34,266 nt of DNA, from NCBI GenBank assembly GCA_015488535.1, contig WFNP01000062.1, positions 1 to 34,266 on the forward strand, read 5' to 3'. Below the pieces are notes generated by a model. The model was not told where the DNA came from and made no database searches. It saw nothing but the letters and a program-made list of their open reading frames with translations. The stretch is from Nitratifractor sp. (GTDB lineage Bacteria > Campylobacterota > Campylobacteria > Campylobacterales > Sulfurovaceae). Of this stretch, positions 16,892 to 26,879 are shown piece by piece; position 1 is the stretch's first letter; the number at the start of each line of letters is the position of its first letter. The translations under genes were made by a program, and so were the position numbers.

Positions 16892-17860
16892 TTATCCTCC
16901 GGTTTGATAAAAGGCTCTGTTTGAACTCTCATTTTCATCTTCACTCCATCTGTTCTCTTTTGGTTTGTTTGCCAATACTTCACCAAGTATTTCAGCAGCT
17001 CTGTCAATATCTCCACCTCTGACAGCTTCGGAGATAGACATCGCTTCATCAAAATACAGGCAAGGTATCAAATCACCCTCTGCGGTGAGTCTGATTCTGT
17101 TACAGCTTTCACAAAAATCATGTTTGTGAGGGTCTATCAATCCAAAAATATAACCATTTTCTTCTATCTCATAATTAAATGATGGACTAGCACCACTTCG
17201 CCCCAATTTGTGAATAGTATATTTTTGTTTGATAACTTCAAGTATCTCTTTGCCGTGCATACCTTTGATATCACTGTCTGCATGAGCATTTTCCATATAC
17301 TCTATAAATCTGACTCTGATACCGTTTTCTCTGCCATACTCCAGAATATCGAGTATCTCACTATCATTTATACCTTTTAGCGGCACCATATTTATTTTGA
17401 CTCCAAGTCCCAAATCCAGAGCCATATCAATCCCCTGTAATACTCTGCCAAGCACATTTTTTTGAGCTATCTGAGCAGCCACGGCAGGTTTGAGAGAATC
17501 TAAAGATATATTTATCCTCTTTAAACCGGCCTCTTTGAGTGCTTTTACAGTATCAGGAAGCATATAGCCATTGGTAGTCAAAGCCAAATCTATATCAGGC
17601 TTGTAATCATGTATCATCTTGATAAATTTGTCCAAATCCTGTCTCACAAGTGGCTCACCACCTGTAATTCTGATTTTGTTGATACCGCTGTCTATACCGA
17701 TTTTTATAAATTTAAAGAGATCTTCAAACTCAAGTAAATTCTCTTTTGGCACCCAGCTGAAAGGTTTTTCAGGCATACAGTAAAGACACCTGAAATTACA
17801 CCTCTCTGTTACCGATACTCTCAAATAATTGACGACTCGTCCATGTCCGTCTATAAGCAT
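16892..17860 (-). CDS. moaA: GTP 3',8-cyclase (molybdenum cofactor synthesis)
   Basis: Radical-SAM enzyme that turns GTP into the cyclic intermediate of molybdopterin. The 322-residue chain has the N-terminal cluster Cys21, Cys25, Cys28 (CNFRCLYC), GGEP (67-70), the second cluster Cys250, Cys253, Cys267 ([18 protein letters not shown]) and the required C-terminal Gly-Gly. Between the second cluster and the end it follows the normal pattern. First gene of a unit with the 4-TM protein and rsmE. No other moa genes are in the window; the cofactor would serve enzymes such as nitrate, formate or polysulfide oxidoreductases elsewhere. Confidence 0.95.
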   Translation of the reverse strand: MLIDGHGRVVNYLRVSVTERCNFRCLYCMPEKPFSWVPKENLLEFEDLFKFIKIGIDSGINKIRITGGEPLVRQDLDKFIKMIHDYKPDIDLALTTNGYMLPDTVKALKEAGLKRINISLDSLKPAVAAQIAQKNVLGRVLQGIDMALDLGLGVKINMVPLKGINDSEILDILEYGRENGIRVRFIEYMENAHADSDIKGMHGKEILEVIKQKYTIHKLGRSGASPSFNYEIEENGYIFGLIDPHKHDFCESCNRIRLTAEGDLIPCLYFDEAMSISEAVRGGDIDRAAEILGEVLANKPKENRWSEDENESSNRAFYQTGG

Positions 17861-17956
17861 ATTATTTATATCCTCTATATACCAAAAGGTATGATTTTAG
17901 TTTGAAAGAAGATTATCAGAAACTACTTAAAGAGTCGATGATTTCTATCATATAAT

Positions 17957-18670
17957 TTATACTCTCTTTTTAAGATACAGAGTAATTGCCCTTATCACTC
18001 CATATAGTATATACAGACTTACTATAATAGCGATTGCTGAACTGTCATACAGATATATAACAGAAGCTGTCATTGTAATAATTACAAAAGTTTTCAACAT
18101 CAAAGGACGCTTGATATCTATCTTTTTAAATGACGGATATCGAATATTACTCACCATCAAAACAGCTACCATAAAAGATGCACCCAAAAATACAGCTGAG
18201 GCTATACCATCAGCACTGCCTTTTGGCACAGTAAGCACCATAGAGGCTATAAATATTGCTGCTGTGGGAATAGGGAGTCCTATAAATACAGAAGGGTCAT
18301 TTTTCATTGTAGTGATATTAAATCTTGCTAATCTTACAGCACCAAAAATTATAAACAAAGCACTTACCAAAATACCGTATCTGCCATAGTAAATACCGGT
18401 ATAGAGATAAAGTAAAATCGCAGGAGCTACACCAAAAGCCACAATATCAGCAAGAGAATCATACTCCATACCGAATTTTGAGCTTGTATTTGTAAGCCTT
18501 GCTACTCTGCCATCCAATCCGTCAAATACCAAAGAGAGAAATATCAGCCATGCCGCACTCTCAAAATCTCCGGCAATGGATTTGGAGATACTGATAAAAC
18601 CTGTAAATATGGAAGCGGAGGTAAAGAGATTGGGAAGGATATAGGCTATACTCTTTTTATCGCTTCCCAT
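17957..18670 (-). CDS. pssA: CDP-diacylglycerol-serine O-phosphatidyltransferase
   Basis: Makes phosphatidylserine, the precursor of phosphatidylethanolamine, in the inner membrane. The CDP-alcohol phosphotransferase motif D-x2-DG-x2-AR-x8-G-x3-D-x3-D is complete in FDGLDGRVARLTNTSSKFGMEYDSLAD, and about six hydrophobic helices follow. I prefer ATG 18670: GGAG lies at proper distance, whereas the upstream GTG 18679, which overlaps the ftsH stop, would have almost no spacing. The order prmA-ftsH-pssA is also known in Helicobacter and Campylobacter. Confidence 0.9.
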   Translation of the reverse strand: MGSDKKSIAYILPNLFTSASIFTGFISISKSIAGDFESAAWLIFLSLVFDGLDGRVARLTNTSSKFGMEYDSLADIVAFGVAPAILLYLYTGIYYGRYGILVSALFIIFGAVRLARFNITTMKNDPSVFIGLPIPTAAIFIASMVLTVPKGSADGIASAVFLGASFMVAVLMVSNIRYPSFKKIDIKRPLMLKTFVIITMTASVIYLYDSSAIAIIVSLYILYGVIRAITLYLKKRV

Positions 18671-18675
18671 TACTG

Positions 18676-20673
18676 TCACTCTCCATCTCTTTTGTCTGTA
18701 TCCTCTGTATTACTATCTTCTTTTATAGCACACTTCTGCACATCCGGCTTATCATTATGGGCAAGTCTGCTTGGTTTGTTATGCTCTTTTTCAAACTCTT
18801 CGATAATTTCACGCACTTTACAACCCTCAATTACCTCAACATCAAGCAATACCCCTGCCATTTTATGAATAGCTTCTCCATATTCACTTAGCGTCTCTTT
18901 TACAAATTTATATCTCTCATCAAGCAGACTCTTAACAGCTACATCTATCGCTTCTGCTGTCTTTTCACTGTAATCTTTTATTGTTTGACCACCATTTAAG
19001 AATGCTCCGCCTGAATTTTTTTCCAATACCATCAATCCTGCTACATCACTCATACCATATTTGGTAATCATATCTTTGATTATATCGGTAGCCCTTTGTA
19101 AATCATTACCGGCTCCAGTAGATATATCACCAATAAAAATCTCTTCTGATGCTCTACCACCTAATAATACATCAATCTCTGCCATCAATTCATGCTTTTG
19201 TTTTAAAAATCTATTCTCTTCATCTGGCAAATGTAGAGTATAACCCAATGCTCCAAGACCTCTTGGAATAATAGAGACTTTTGTTACTCTTGTAGCTCCT
19301 TCTGTAAGCTCTGCCATAAGTGCGTGTCCGCTCTCGTGATAACTTACAATTCTCTTTTCCAAATCATTAATTTTTCTGTTTTTCTTCTCAAGTCCTACAA
19401 AGGCTCTCTCGATAGCTTCCATCAAGTCACTCTGCTCTATCTCTTTTTTATTTTGGCGTCCGGCAAGAAGTGCAGCTTCATTTATGATATTTGCCAAATC
19501 TGCTCCGGCAAGTCCAGCTGTAGCTTTGGCTATCTCTTCAAGATTTACCTCTTTTGAGAGTTTGACATCTTTGCTGTGGATTTTGAGTATTGCAAGTCTT
19601 CCTTCATAATCAGGCTTATCAACCAAAACCTGTCTGTCAAATCTACCGGCTCTAAGCAGTGCAGGATCAAGCACTTCAGGTCTGTTTGTAGCTGCCAATA
19701 CAATTACCGGTGTATCTGTGCCAAATCCATCCATCTCAGCCAATAGCTGATTGAGAGTCTGCTCTCTCTCATCATTTCCACCCATTGGACCGCCTGAAGT
19801 TCTACTCTTACCGATAGCATCAATTTCATCTATAAATATGATTGATGGAGACTCTTTTTTAGCCTGTTCAAACAAATCTCTTACACGACTTGCTCCAACT
19901 CCAACAAACATCTCAATAAAACTTGAGCCACTTACAGAAAAAAACGGCACACTCGCCTCTCCGGCTACTGCTTTGGCCAAAAGTGTCTTACCGGTTCCCG
20001 GAGGTCCTACAAGTAGCACTCCTTTTGGAATTTTTGCTCCAAGAGCTATATATCTCTCTGGATATTTTAGGAAATCTACTATCTCTTTTACCTCATCTTT
20101 GGCTTCATCAACTCCTGCCACATCATCAAATTTGGTATTTGGCTTTTCAGAGTTTATAAGTTTTCCAGCTTTGCCAACTCCCAAAATGCCTCCGCCCATA
20201 CCTTTTGACATTCTCTTTGCCAAAAATATCCAGATAGCGAAGAATATAAATATAGGTAAAAGCATACTAATCATTTCACTCACAAAGCCATTGCCCATCA
20301 CTCCGCTATACTCTACCCCCTTTTTATCAAGCATTTTGATAAAACCAGGATCTGAAGCCGGAATCTTTTCAGCTATAAATCTAATCTTTTTATCGCCCTC
20401 TTCACCAAGAGCCTCTATTGTGGTAGGAGTAATCTTTACTTTTTTAATTACCCCTTTTTCTACCAGCTTTTTAACCTCAGAGTATGATACTTTTTTGGTC
20501 ATACTCACTCCCATACTCTGCCCCATCATTTGATTAAAGCCTCCACCATTAGGCTCACCGATGAAAACCTTAAACAGTAAAATGACTACTATCGAAAATA
20601 TTGCAAATGCCAATAAGGGATTATCATTAAAAAAATTCTTATTGTCATTATTATCTTTTTTGTTATCTGCCAT
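18676..20673 (-). CDS. ftsH: ATP-dependent zinc metalloprotease FtsH
   Basis: Membrane-anchored AAA+ protease that degrades misassembled membrane and short-lived cytoplasmic proteins as a hexamer. The 665 residues comprise TM1 (about 20-38), a periplasmic domain, TM2 (about 133-152), an AAA domain with Walker A GPPGTGKT (223-230), Walker B IIFIDEID (278-285) and the second region of homology [16 protein letters not shown]. The zinc site is HESGH (446-450), with a downstream Asp ligand in [11 protein letters not shown]. The pore motif [14 protein letters not shown] is present. The start overlaps the prmA stop, so the two are coupled. Confidence 0.97.
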   Translation of the reverse strand: MADNKKDNNDNKNFFNDNPLLAFAIFSIVVILLFKVFIGEPNGGGFNQMMGQSMGVSMTKKVSYSEVKKLVEKGVIKKVKITPTTIEALGEEGDKKIRFIAEKIPASDPGFIKMLDKKGVEYSGVMGNGFVSEMISMLLPIFIFFAIWIFLAKRMSKGMGGGILGVGKAGKLINSEKPNTKFDDVAGVDEAKDEVKEIVDFLKYPERYIALGAKIPKGVLLVGPPGTGKTLLAKAVAGEASVPFFSVSGSSFIEMFVGVGASRVRDLFEQAKKESPSIIFIDEIDAIGKSRTSGGPMGGNDEREQTLNQLLAEMDGFGTDTPVIVLAATNRPEVLDPALLRAGRFDRQVLVDKPDYEGRLAILKIHSKDVKLSKEVNLEEIAKATAGLAGADLANIINEAALLAGRQNKKEIEQSDLMEAIERAFVGLEKKNRKINDLEKRIVSYHESGHALMAELTEGATRVTKVSIIPRGLGALGYTLHLPDEENRFLKQKHELMAEIDVLLGGRASEEIFIGDISTGAGNDLQRATDIIKDMITKYGMSDVAGLMVLEKNSGGAFLNGGQTIKDYSEKTAEAIDVAVKSLLDERYKFVKETLSEYGEAIHKMAGVLLDVEVIEGCKVREIIEEFEKEHNKPSRLAHNDKPDVQKCAIKEDSNTEDTDKRDGE

Positions 20674-21494
20674 TAATATCCTTTTTTATAAATTAGCGTT
20701 ATCCACTCATCTTTTTTGATTCTGTCTATCAATTCCATATCTTTAAATGAATCTGTAACTATATTCTCTTTTGTATCCAAAATTCCTGAAAGAATTAAAA
20801 ATCCATCCTCTTTTACTCTCTCTTTGAGTTGTTTTGAAATAGCTTTTAATACATCTGCTATGATATTGGCTATTACTATATCATATACTTTACTACTCTT
20901 ATTAACAGAGCCTACCCATATATCATTATAAGTTTCACTATTTAACTCAAAATTCTCTTTTGCACTATCTACGGCTATCGGGTCGGTATCGCACAAATCC
21001 ACCTCACCACCAAGCTTTTTACTTGCAAGTGCCAAAATACCACTGCCACACCCCACATCCAAAACCTCATCGCCACTCTTTACATACTCAGAAATTGCTT
21101 TTAGACAAGAGTATGTAGTAGCGTGGTGTCCGGAGCCAAAGGCAAGAGCCGGATTAATCAGTATATTTATTTTCCCTTCCATTGGCTCATACCACTCTGG
21201 ATGGATATAAAATTTACCTGTATCTATTGGCTCAATGGAGTCTTTATATTTTTGTATCCAATCTATATTTTCCTTTTCTTCTACTTTTATATCAAGTGGC
21301 AAGGGAGAAGATAAAGAATCATTTATCTCTTTGAGCGATTCAATTACACCATCTACACTATCTTCTGTTCGTAAAATTACTCTATCATTTCCAAACTCTA
21401 CTGCATCATCTGTAATTGAAGCCACAAAATCACCCAAAATATCCACAAACTTCGGCTCTGTTATAATTGTCAATTCATAATAACTACTATTCAT
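20673..21494 (-). CDS. prmA: ribosomal protein L11 methyltransferase
   Basis: SAM-dependent enzyme that trimethylates amino groups of ribosomal protein L11. From ATG 21494 the chain has 273 residues: an N-terminal ferredoxin-like substrate domain ([10 protein letters not shown]...), then [13 protein letters not shown], motif [28 protein letters not shown] and the catalytic-area NIIADVL. An earlier in-frame ATG (21548) would place 18 residues inside hisA; GAGGG five bases before ATG 21494 and the position at the hisA stop (ATG overlapping the end of hisA) decide for the shorter form. It is followed without gap by ftsH. Confidence 0.93.
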   Translation of the reverse strand: MNSSYYELTIITEPKFVDILGDFVASITDDAVEFGNDRVILRTEDSVDGVIESLKEINDSLSSPLPLDIKVEEKENIDWIQKYKDSIEPIDTGKFYIHPEWYEPMEGKINILINPALAFGSGHHATTYSCLKAISEYVKSGDEVLDVGCGSGILALASKKLGGEVDLCDTDPIAVDSAKENFELNSETYNDIWVGSVNKSSKVYDIVIANIIADVLKAISKQLKERVKEDGFLILSGILDTKENIVTDSFKDMELIDRIKKDEWITLIYKKGY

Positions 21495-22209
21495 CACTAC
21501 CCTCTTTTGTGAGTTTAAATGCCTCTTCCAAATCAAGTGTGCCTTCATAAAATGCTTTACCTACGATTGTGCCGTATATATCAGATTCTATCAATTTTTT
21601 GATATCTTCTATATCTTTGAGTCCTCCACTTGCAATTGTAGGAATACCACTGGCATTGGCTATGGAGCGGGTAAATTCTACATTGATACCGCTTAGCATA
21701 CCGTCTCTGCCTACATCTGTGCAGATAATTGCCTCTACTCCGGCATTGGCAAACTCTTTTGCCAAATCGGTAGCCTTCATTGAGCTAACCTCTGCCCACC
21801 CCTCAACTGCCACCATACCATCAATCGCATCAATTCCGACTGCTATTGGATACTTTTTAGCCATCTCTTTGACAAAATCTGGTTTTTTTACAGCAATTGA
21901 ACCAAGAATCAATCTATCAACTCCCAAATCAAGATACATTTTAATAGTATCTTCATCTCTGATACCGCCTCCAAGCTCCATTTTGAGATTACAATTATCT
22001 CTAATCTTTTTAATCTGCTCCAAATTTTTTGGCTCACCTGCAAAGGCACCATTTAAATCTACCAAATGAAGCCACTCACTCCCCATCTGCTCAAATCTTT
22101 TTGCCACCTGCCACGGCTCATCACTGTAAATTTTGGCTGAATCCATCAGCCCCTTGCTGAGCCTTACCGCCTTACCGTCTTTTAAATCAATTGCCGGAAG
22201 TATTACCAT
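21487..22209 (-). CDS. hisA: ProFAR isomerase (histidine biosynthesis)
   Basis: Fourth step of histidine synthesis: Amadori isomerisation of ProFAR to PRFAR in a TIM barrel. The 240-residue chain shows the duplicated half-barrel pattern: [18 protein letters not shown] with catalytic Asp8, [24 protein letters not shown], then [15 protein letters not shown] (second Asp), [15 protein letters not shown] and [14 protein letters not shown] with [18 protein letters not shown] lies seven bases before ATG 22209. It follows hisH by about 160 bases containing two hairpins and overlaps prmA. Confidence 0.95.
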   Translation of the reverse strand: MVILPAIDLKDGKAVRLSKGLMDSAKIYSDEPWQVAKRFEQMGSEWLHLVDLNGAFAGEPKNLEQIKKIRDNCNLKMELGGGIRDEDTIKMYLDLGVDRLILGSIAVKKPDFVKEMAKKYPIAVGIDAIDGMVAVEGWAEVSSMKATDLAKEFANAGVEAIICTDVGRDGMLSGINVEFTRSIANASGIPTIASGGLKDIEDIKKLIESDIYGTIVGKAFYEGTLDLEEAFKLTKEGSDE

Positions 22210-22276
22210 TAGTCTGCTCCTTTAAATAACTCTATCAGTTTTTCTTTTATAACTTGAAATTTACTATCTTTACTTG

Positions 22277-22298
22277 CTCCACATCTCCTGATGTGGAG
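22277..22298. terminator. hairpin 2 between hisH and hisA
   Basis: CTCCACATC (22277-22285), TCCT loop, GATGTGGAG (22290-22298): a perfect nine-pair stem. It shares the core ACATC...GATGT with hairpin 1. No strong U-run follows, so partial termination or RNA processing is more likely than a full stop. Confidence 0.4.
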
Positions 22299-22334
22299 TA
22301 TAGCTACCGGATTGGCTTTACATCAGAAAGAAGT

Positions 22335-22362
22335 TAGTTACACATCAAAAGATGTGTAACTA
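22335..22362. terminator. hairpin 1 after hisH
   Basis: TAGTTACACATC (22335-22346), AAAA loop, GATGTGTAACTA (22351-22362): a perfect twelve-pair stem nine bases past the hisH stop. On the minus strand it is followed by ACTTCTTTCT, a weak pyrimidine run. Likely terminator or attenuator between hisH and hisA. Confidence 0.55.
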
Positions 22363-22371
22363 GAAAATATA

Positions 22372-22983
22372 TTACATTTTCAAAAAATTCTCAATAATTT
22401 TGAGTCCGTTGTCATGAGACTTCTCAGGGTGTGGTTGAAATCCGAATATATTATCTTTCTGCACGGCACTTGTAAATTCATAACCATAATAAGTAGAACC
22501 TATAATATACTCCTCATCTGTAACTATATGATATGAATGAACAAAATAGAGATAAAACTCTTTTGGTAAATTGGAAAATATTGGACTCTCTTTTTTAACA
22601 AACAGTTCATTCCAACCCATATGAGGGATTTTGAGTTCTTTATCAAATTTATCTTTATCAAACTTTACTACATTACCGGGAATAAATCCAAGTCCTTTGG
22701 TCTCTCCAAACTCTTCACTACTATCAAAAAGCAGTTGCATTCCAAGACAAGTCCCCATCAGAGGCTTACCACTATTTGCAAACTCTTTGAGTGCTTCATC
22801 CATTCCACTCTCTCTCAAATGACTCATAGCATCAGGAAATGCACCGACTCCCGGCAGCATTACTCTGTCGAATTTTTTTAAATCTTGCGGATTGCTTACA
22901 ATCTCAGGCTTACCACCCATCTTCTCTACTGCGTTTTTTACTGAGCCTAAATTACCCATTTTATAATCAACAATAGCAGTCAT
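22372..22983 (-). CDS. hisH: imidazole glycerol phosphate synthase, glutaminase subunit
   Basis: Releases ammonia from glutamine for the HisF cyclase in histidine synthesis. From ATG 22983 it has 203 residues, a class I glutamine amidotransferase with nucleophile Cys79 in GTCLGMQLLF, and His185 and Glu187 in QPHPEKSH. VDYKMGNLGSV at the start and MLPGVGAF are also diagnostic. I chose ATG 22983 (AAGGA six bases upstream) over ATG 23004, because homologues begin with the MxxIVDYxxGN segment. hisF is not in the window; hisA is next downstream. Confidence 0.94.
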   Translation of the reverse strand: MTAIVDYKMGNLGSVKNAVEKMGGKPEIVSNPQDLKKFDRVMLPGVGAFPDAMSHLRESGMDEALKEFANSGKPLMGTCLGMQLLFDSSEEFGETKGLGFIPGNVVKFDKDKFDKELKIPHMGWNELFVKKESPIFSNLPKEFYLYFVHSYHIVTDEEYIIGSTYYGYEFTSAVQKDNIFGFQPHPEKSHDNGLKIIENFLKM

Positions 22984-22994
22984 ATCTATTCCTT

Positions 22995-24491
22995 TTAATT
23001 CCACTCTAATTTATCTTCACTTCTACCGTCTATTACCTCTATATCCAATCCTTTGGGCTTTTGCATATATTTTATCTCTTCTCTTGCAAGGTATAGATTT
23101 TTATCACTGTAAATATATAAGATACCATCTTTATATCTGAATGATATCTTGGCATCAGTGGAGTTTTCATTTATGATAAGAGTAAGTGTATATATAAAAC
23201 AGAGCCACTTTACTGTTTTTTTGGAAGGTAACAACTTTTTATACTCTGTATATAGAGGTTTATAATACAAAGAGTCCCCTTTTGAGCGTAACAGCAGTGC
23301 AATAAGCACCATCTGCTCATGGGTAAATCCGTAATTGAGTTCCTGCATGGCAATATAAAAAGCGTGCTGATGCTCTTTATATATAGTAAGCATTTTACCT
23401 ATATTGGAGAGTCTCAAAGCGTTATGCAACTCATTTGCATAATTCCCCTCTATTTCAAGATTATCTTTGAGTATCTGATACAGAGCATTGGCTGTTTTGT
23501 GTCTATTTCCCACAGGCAAAGAGAGCAAATCAAATCTATCAAGTATGCTTGTTATACTTGGATTTATACCGGGCGGAAATCTAAATCCGTCACCTCTTAG
23601 CAAATCATGCAAAAAGACCCCCTCTCTCACACCTACGCCACTAGAGATAACTTTTTTAGCACCAATATACTCCAATACTGCATCAAATATTGAAACACCT
23701 TCTCTTATCGTATCAAAACGGTTTTTTTTGATATTATATTTGGATAGTTTTTTGATATCTGATTCTATTATCTGCTTTATCCATTTACGCTCATCAATAT
23801 AGCTATAACTAAAAGCGTGTATCTTATCCAGAGGATAATTCCTATTGATAATAATAGAGCGTGAAAGTGCTCTTGTGGTTCCACCTATGCCTACAGCGGT
23901 TTTTGATTTAAAACTTGTCGGCAATGCTTTTAACTGCTCGAGAATATAATCTTTTGCTTTGGATAGTGACATATTTCTGTCACTAAAGAGCTCTTTTATC
24001 CTGACTGTTCCTATATTCAAAGAGTATGTATCTATGATTTTGCCATCTCTTAGCAGAGCCATATCGGTAGAGCCTCCACCGATATCTATCGTAATGCCGT
24101 CTCTTATCGGGAGCAGATTTTTAGCAGCAAGAGCAGAGAAATACGCCTCTTTTTTACCATCTATCACTTTGATATTCAATCCAAAATCTTTTCTGATGAG
24201 GGAGATAAATTCACTCCTGTTTGGAGCATCTCTCAATGCAGAAGTAGCTACACATAAAACTTTTCTTACCTTGTACTCTCTGATAGTCTGGGCAAAAGAG
24301 CTAATCGCACCATATGCTCTACGCACACCTACACTCTGAAGTCTGCCCTCCTGAGCGTAGGCTCCCTCTCCTATCCTGACACGACTCTTTTGCTGACATA
24401 TCAAATGAAAGCCATAGCGACTGCTTCGTTGATATATCACAAGTCTGGCTGAATTGGAGCCTATATCTATGACTGCTGTTCGTTTAGGCAT
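22995..24491 (-). CDS. Ppx/GppA family polyphosphate/pppGpp phosphatase
   Basis: Member of the ASKHA-fold exopolyphosphatase/guanosine pentaphosphatase family, acting on polyphosphate or pppGpp in the cytoplasm. The 498 residues have the phosphate loop DIGSNSARLVIYQ at 9-21, the second loop TIDIGGGSTDMAL near residue 138, GIGGTTRALS, and a C-terminal HD-like helical part with HALRLSNIGKML. Ppx and GppA cannot be told apart from this. Its start follows the ferredoxin stop by four bases with AAGG close to ATG, so it is coupled to that gene; hisH follows 11 bases later. Confidence 0.9.
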   Translation of the reverse strand: MPKRTAVIDIGSNSARLVIYQRSSRYGFHLICQQKSRVRIGEGAYAQEGRLQSVGVRRAYGAISSFAQTIREYKVRKVLCVATSALRDAPNRSEFISLIRKDFGLNIKVIDGKKEAYFSALAAKNLLPIRDGITIDIGGGSTDMALLRDGKIIDTYSLNIGTVRIKELFSDRNMSLSKAKDYILEQLKALPTSFKSKTAVGIGGTTRALSRSIIINRNYPLDKIHAFSYSYIDERKWIKQIIESDIKKLSKYNIKKNRFDTIREGVSIFDAVLEYIGAKKVISSGVGVREGVFLHDLLRGDGFRFPPGINPSITSILDRFDLLSLPVGNRHKTANALYQILKDNLEIEGNYANELHNALRLSNIGKMLTIYKEHQHAFYIAMQELNYGFTHEQMVLIALLLRSKGDSLYYKPLYTEYKKLLPSKKTVKWLCFIYTLTLIINENSTDAKISFRYKDGILYIYSDKNLYLAREEIKYMQKPKGLDIEVIDGRSEDKLEWN

Positions 24492-24495
24492 AACC

Positions 24496-24747
24496 TTACA
24501 GTTCAGCCTCTAACTGTTCATATTTGAATTTCAACTCTTCAGCACTCTCTATATTATCAGGGTCAAGGACAATACAATCTACCGGACACACAGCTATACA
24601 CTGTGGCTCATCATAAAAGCCTACACACTCAGTGCATCTGTCCGGGTCTATTATATATATAGGGTCATTCTCTTCAATTGCTTCTGTAGGACACTCTTCT
24701 CTACATGCATCACACGCTATACATTCATCTTTTATTATCAGTGCCAT
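24496..24747 (-). CDS. Alvin-type 2[4Fe-4S] ferredoxin (YfhL-like)
   Basis: An electron carrier of 83 residues with two clusters: Cys9, Cys12, Cys15, Cys19 (CIACDACREEC) and Cys38, Cys41, Cys50, Cys54 (CTECVGFYDEPQCIAVC). The eight-residue insert in the second motif and the C-terminal acidic helix mark the Allochromatium vinosum type, known for very low potential. In an organism with the reductive TCA cycle it could feed 2-oxoglutarate or pyruvate synthase, but that is inference. I chose ATG 24747 over ATG 24792: GAGGTGAAG precedes it, and a -10 box (24782-24787) lies within the longer frame. It is the first gene of the run with ppx and hisH. Confidence 0.92.
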   Translation of the reverse strand: MALIIKDECIACDACREECPTEAIEENDPIYIIDPDRCTECVGFYDEPQCIAVCPVDCIVLDPDNIESAEELKFKYEQLEAEL

Positions 24748-24781
24748 ATCTTCACCTCTTCTGTAAAAAATTTGATTTCGT

Positions 24782-24787
24782 GTTATA
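24782..24787 (-). promoter_or_regulatory. probable -10 box for the ferredoxin-ppx-hisH run
   Basis: TATAAC on the minus strand, 35 bases before ATG 24747. It would start transcription inside the alternative longer ferredoxin frame, which supports the shorter protein. Confidence 0.4.
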
Positions 24788-24885
24788 ACCAATCAAACCT
24801 TATCAATTACTGACATAGATAAATATATTCTTTGATTTAAATATCTTGTAAATGGCAGGTAACATATACCAATTAAATGATTTGT

Positions 24886-24891
24886 TATAAT
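24886..24891 (+). promoter_or_regulatory. extended -10 promoter of the restriction-modification island
   Basis: TGTTATAAT, a TGn-extended perfect -10 (24884-24891), 32 bases ahead of ATG 24924 of hsdM. No -35 match seen. It is the only strong plus-strand promoter found before the operon. Confidence 0.6.
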
Positions 24892-24923
24892 CTCTGCAAG
24901 TAAACATACAAAGTGAGTAATCT

Positions 24924-26879
24924 ATGACACAACCATCACTATCATCACTAATTTGGAGTACAGCTGACCTGCTTCGTGGTGACTATAAACAATCAGATTA
25001 TGGCAAAGTTATTCTGCCATTTACACTGCTACGCCGTTTGGAGTGTGTGATAGAGCCGACACGAGAGGCAGTTTTAAAGGAGTATCAAGCACGCAAAAAC
25101 CTCGACATACCGCTTGAAAAGATACTGGTACGCAAATCCGGACATAACTTTTACAATACATCCAGATACACGCTCTCAAAGCTGATGAGTGACCCAAACA
25201 ACCTGAGAGAAAATATTGAGAGTTATATCAACAGTTTCAGTCCCAATGCAAGGGAGATTTTTGAGAAGTATGAATTTAGCGTCCAACTCGACAAGCTCGA
25301 AGAGACCAACCTGCTCTACCTTATTGTAGAGAAGTTTGCTTCTGTAAACCTGCATCCTGACCGTGTGAGCAACCACCGAATGGGTATCGTTTTTGAAGAG
25401 CTTATCCGTATGTTTGCCGAAGCTTCCAATGAAACAGCCGGAGAGCATTTCACCCCACGGGATATTGTGCGTCTGACTACATCACTGCTCTTCTCTACAG
25501 ATGATGAAGTGCTTACCAAGCCCGGCATTGTCCGCAGTCTGTATGATCCGACAGCCGGAACAGGCGGATTTTTGACAAGTGGGACAGAGTATATCCACGA
25601 AATCAATCCAGATGCCACGCTTGTTACCTTTGGGCAGGAACTCAATGCCGAATCCTATGCCATCTGCAAAGCCGATATGCTCATCAAAGGTCAAAAGGTA
25701 GAGAATATCAAACACGGCAACACACTCAGTGATGACCAACTCAAAGATATGAAATTTGATTATATGCTCTCCAATCCGCCTTTTGGTGTGGAGTGGAAAA
25801 AGGTGCAAAAGGCAGTAGTCAAAGAGCATGAAGAACAAGGCTACAACGGTAGGTTTGGTCCGGGTCTGCCAAGAGTGAGTGATGGTTCTTTGCTTTTCCT
25901 TCTCCATCTCATCTCCAAAATGCGTTTACCGATAGAGGGTGGCAGTCGTATAGGCATCATCCTAAACGGCTCTCCACTCTTTACCGGAGGGGCTGGAAGC
26001 GGAGAGAGTGAAATACGCCGTTATATCCTCGAAAATGACCTACTCGAAGCTATAGTAGCTATGCCTACAGATATGTTTTTCAATACCGGCATCGCCACCT
26101 ACATCTGGATACTTTCCAACCACAAAGCACCCCAACGCAAAGGCAAGGTGCAACTAATAAACGCAAGTAATATGTATGAGCCTATGCGTAAATCACTTGG
26201 AAACAAACGCAAACAGCTCAGCCAAAAGCAGATAGAAGAGATAGTCCGTATCTATGGTGAGTTTGCAGAGTCAAAAGTGAGCAAAATATTTGATACGAGC
26301 GATTTCGGCTACCGTCGTATCACCGTAGAGCGACCGTTACAACTGAGCTTCTACCCGCACGATGAGACACGAATTGAGGCACTCAAAGCCGACAAAGCAT
26401 TTAAAAAATGGAGCGACACTCTGCAATCAGAGATACTCGAAGCACTCTCAAAGATGAGTGAAGCAAAGATAAGCGACCGTGAAGTGTTTGTCAAAAAGCT
26501 TGGTGTCAAACTCACCGCTACACAAATCAAACTCCTACAAAAACATCTGGCTGAACACGATGATGAAGCCACGCTCTGCCGTGACAAAAAAGGCAATCTC
26601 GAACCAGACCCCAATCTGCGTGATTATGAAAATATCCCACTTAAAGAGGATATATATGACTATTTCGAGCGAGAAGTCAAACCGCATGTGCCACTGGCAT
26701 GGATCGATGAAAAGAAGATAGATGCAAAAGATGGCAAAGTGGGCATAGTAGGATATGAGATACCTTTCAACCGATACTTTTATGAATATAAACCACCAAG
26801 AGCATTAGAGGAGATTGATGCAGAACTAGATGCGGTAACGGAAGAGATTATCAAACTTCTTGGGGAGATAAAGGAATAA
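24924..26879 (+). CDS. hsdM: type I restriction-modification methyltransferase subunit
   Basis: Modification subunit of a type I system: with HsdS it methylates adenine at N6 in the recognition site. In 651 residues there is the N-terminal helical HsdM domain (residues 5-150), then GEHFTPR (173-179), SAM motif [11 protein letters not shown] (208-217) and catalytic NPPFG (284-288). The C-terminal part continues into a charged helical tail of more than 150 residues, longer than in classic 500-residue HsdM. Arg codons are often CGN and Leu codons often CTN, unlike the AGA/TTA-rich neighbours, which suggests acquisition by transfer. It is followed by hsdS with no gap (TAAATG). Confidence 0.95.
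   Translation: MTQPSLSSLIWSTADLLRGDYKQSDYGKVILPFTLLRRLECVIEPTREAVLKEYQARKNLDIPLEKILVRKSGHNFYNTSRYTLSKLMSDPNNLRENIESYINSFSPNAREIFEKYEFSVQLDKLEETNLLYLIVEKFASVNLHPDRVSNHRMGIVFEELIRMFAEASNETAGEHFTPRDIVRLTTSLLFSTDDEVLTKPGIVRSLYDPTAGTGGFLTSGTEYIHEINPDATLVTFGQELNAESYAICKADMLIKGQKVENIKHGNTLSDDQLKDMKFDYMLSNPPFGVEWKKVQKAVVKEHEEQGYNGRFGPGLPRVSDGSLLFLLHLISKMRLPIEGGSRIGIILNGSPLFTGGAGSGESEIRRYILENDLLEAIVAMPTDMFFNTGIATYIWILSNHKAPQRKGKVQLINASNMYEPMRKSLGNKRKQLSQKQIEEIVRIYGEFAESKVSKIFDTSDFGYRRITVERPLQLSFYPHDETRIEALKADKAFKKWSDTLQSEILEALSKMSEAKISDREVFVKKLGVKLTATQIKLLQKHLAEHDDEATLCRDKKGNLEPDPNLRDYENIPLKEDIYDYFEREVKPHVPLAWIDEKKIDAKDGKVGIVGYEIPFNRYFYEYKPPRALEEIDAELDAVTEEIIKLLGEIKE

Noticed and set aside
21495-21548. 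18-codon N-terminal extension of PrmA
   Set aside because: Lies inside hisA; the ATG at 21494 has a proper ribosome site and matches the family N-terminus.
24748-24792. 15-codon N-terminal extension of the ferredoxin
   Set aside because: Includes a likely -10 box and does not resemble ferredoxins; ATG 24747 follows GAGGTGAAG.
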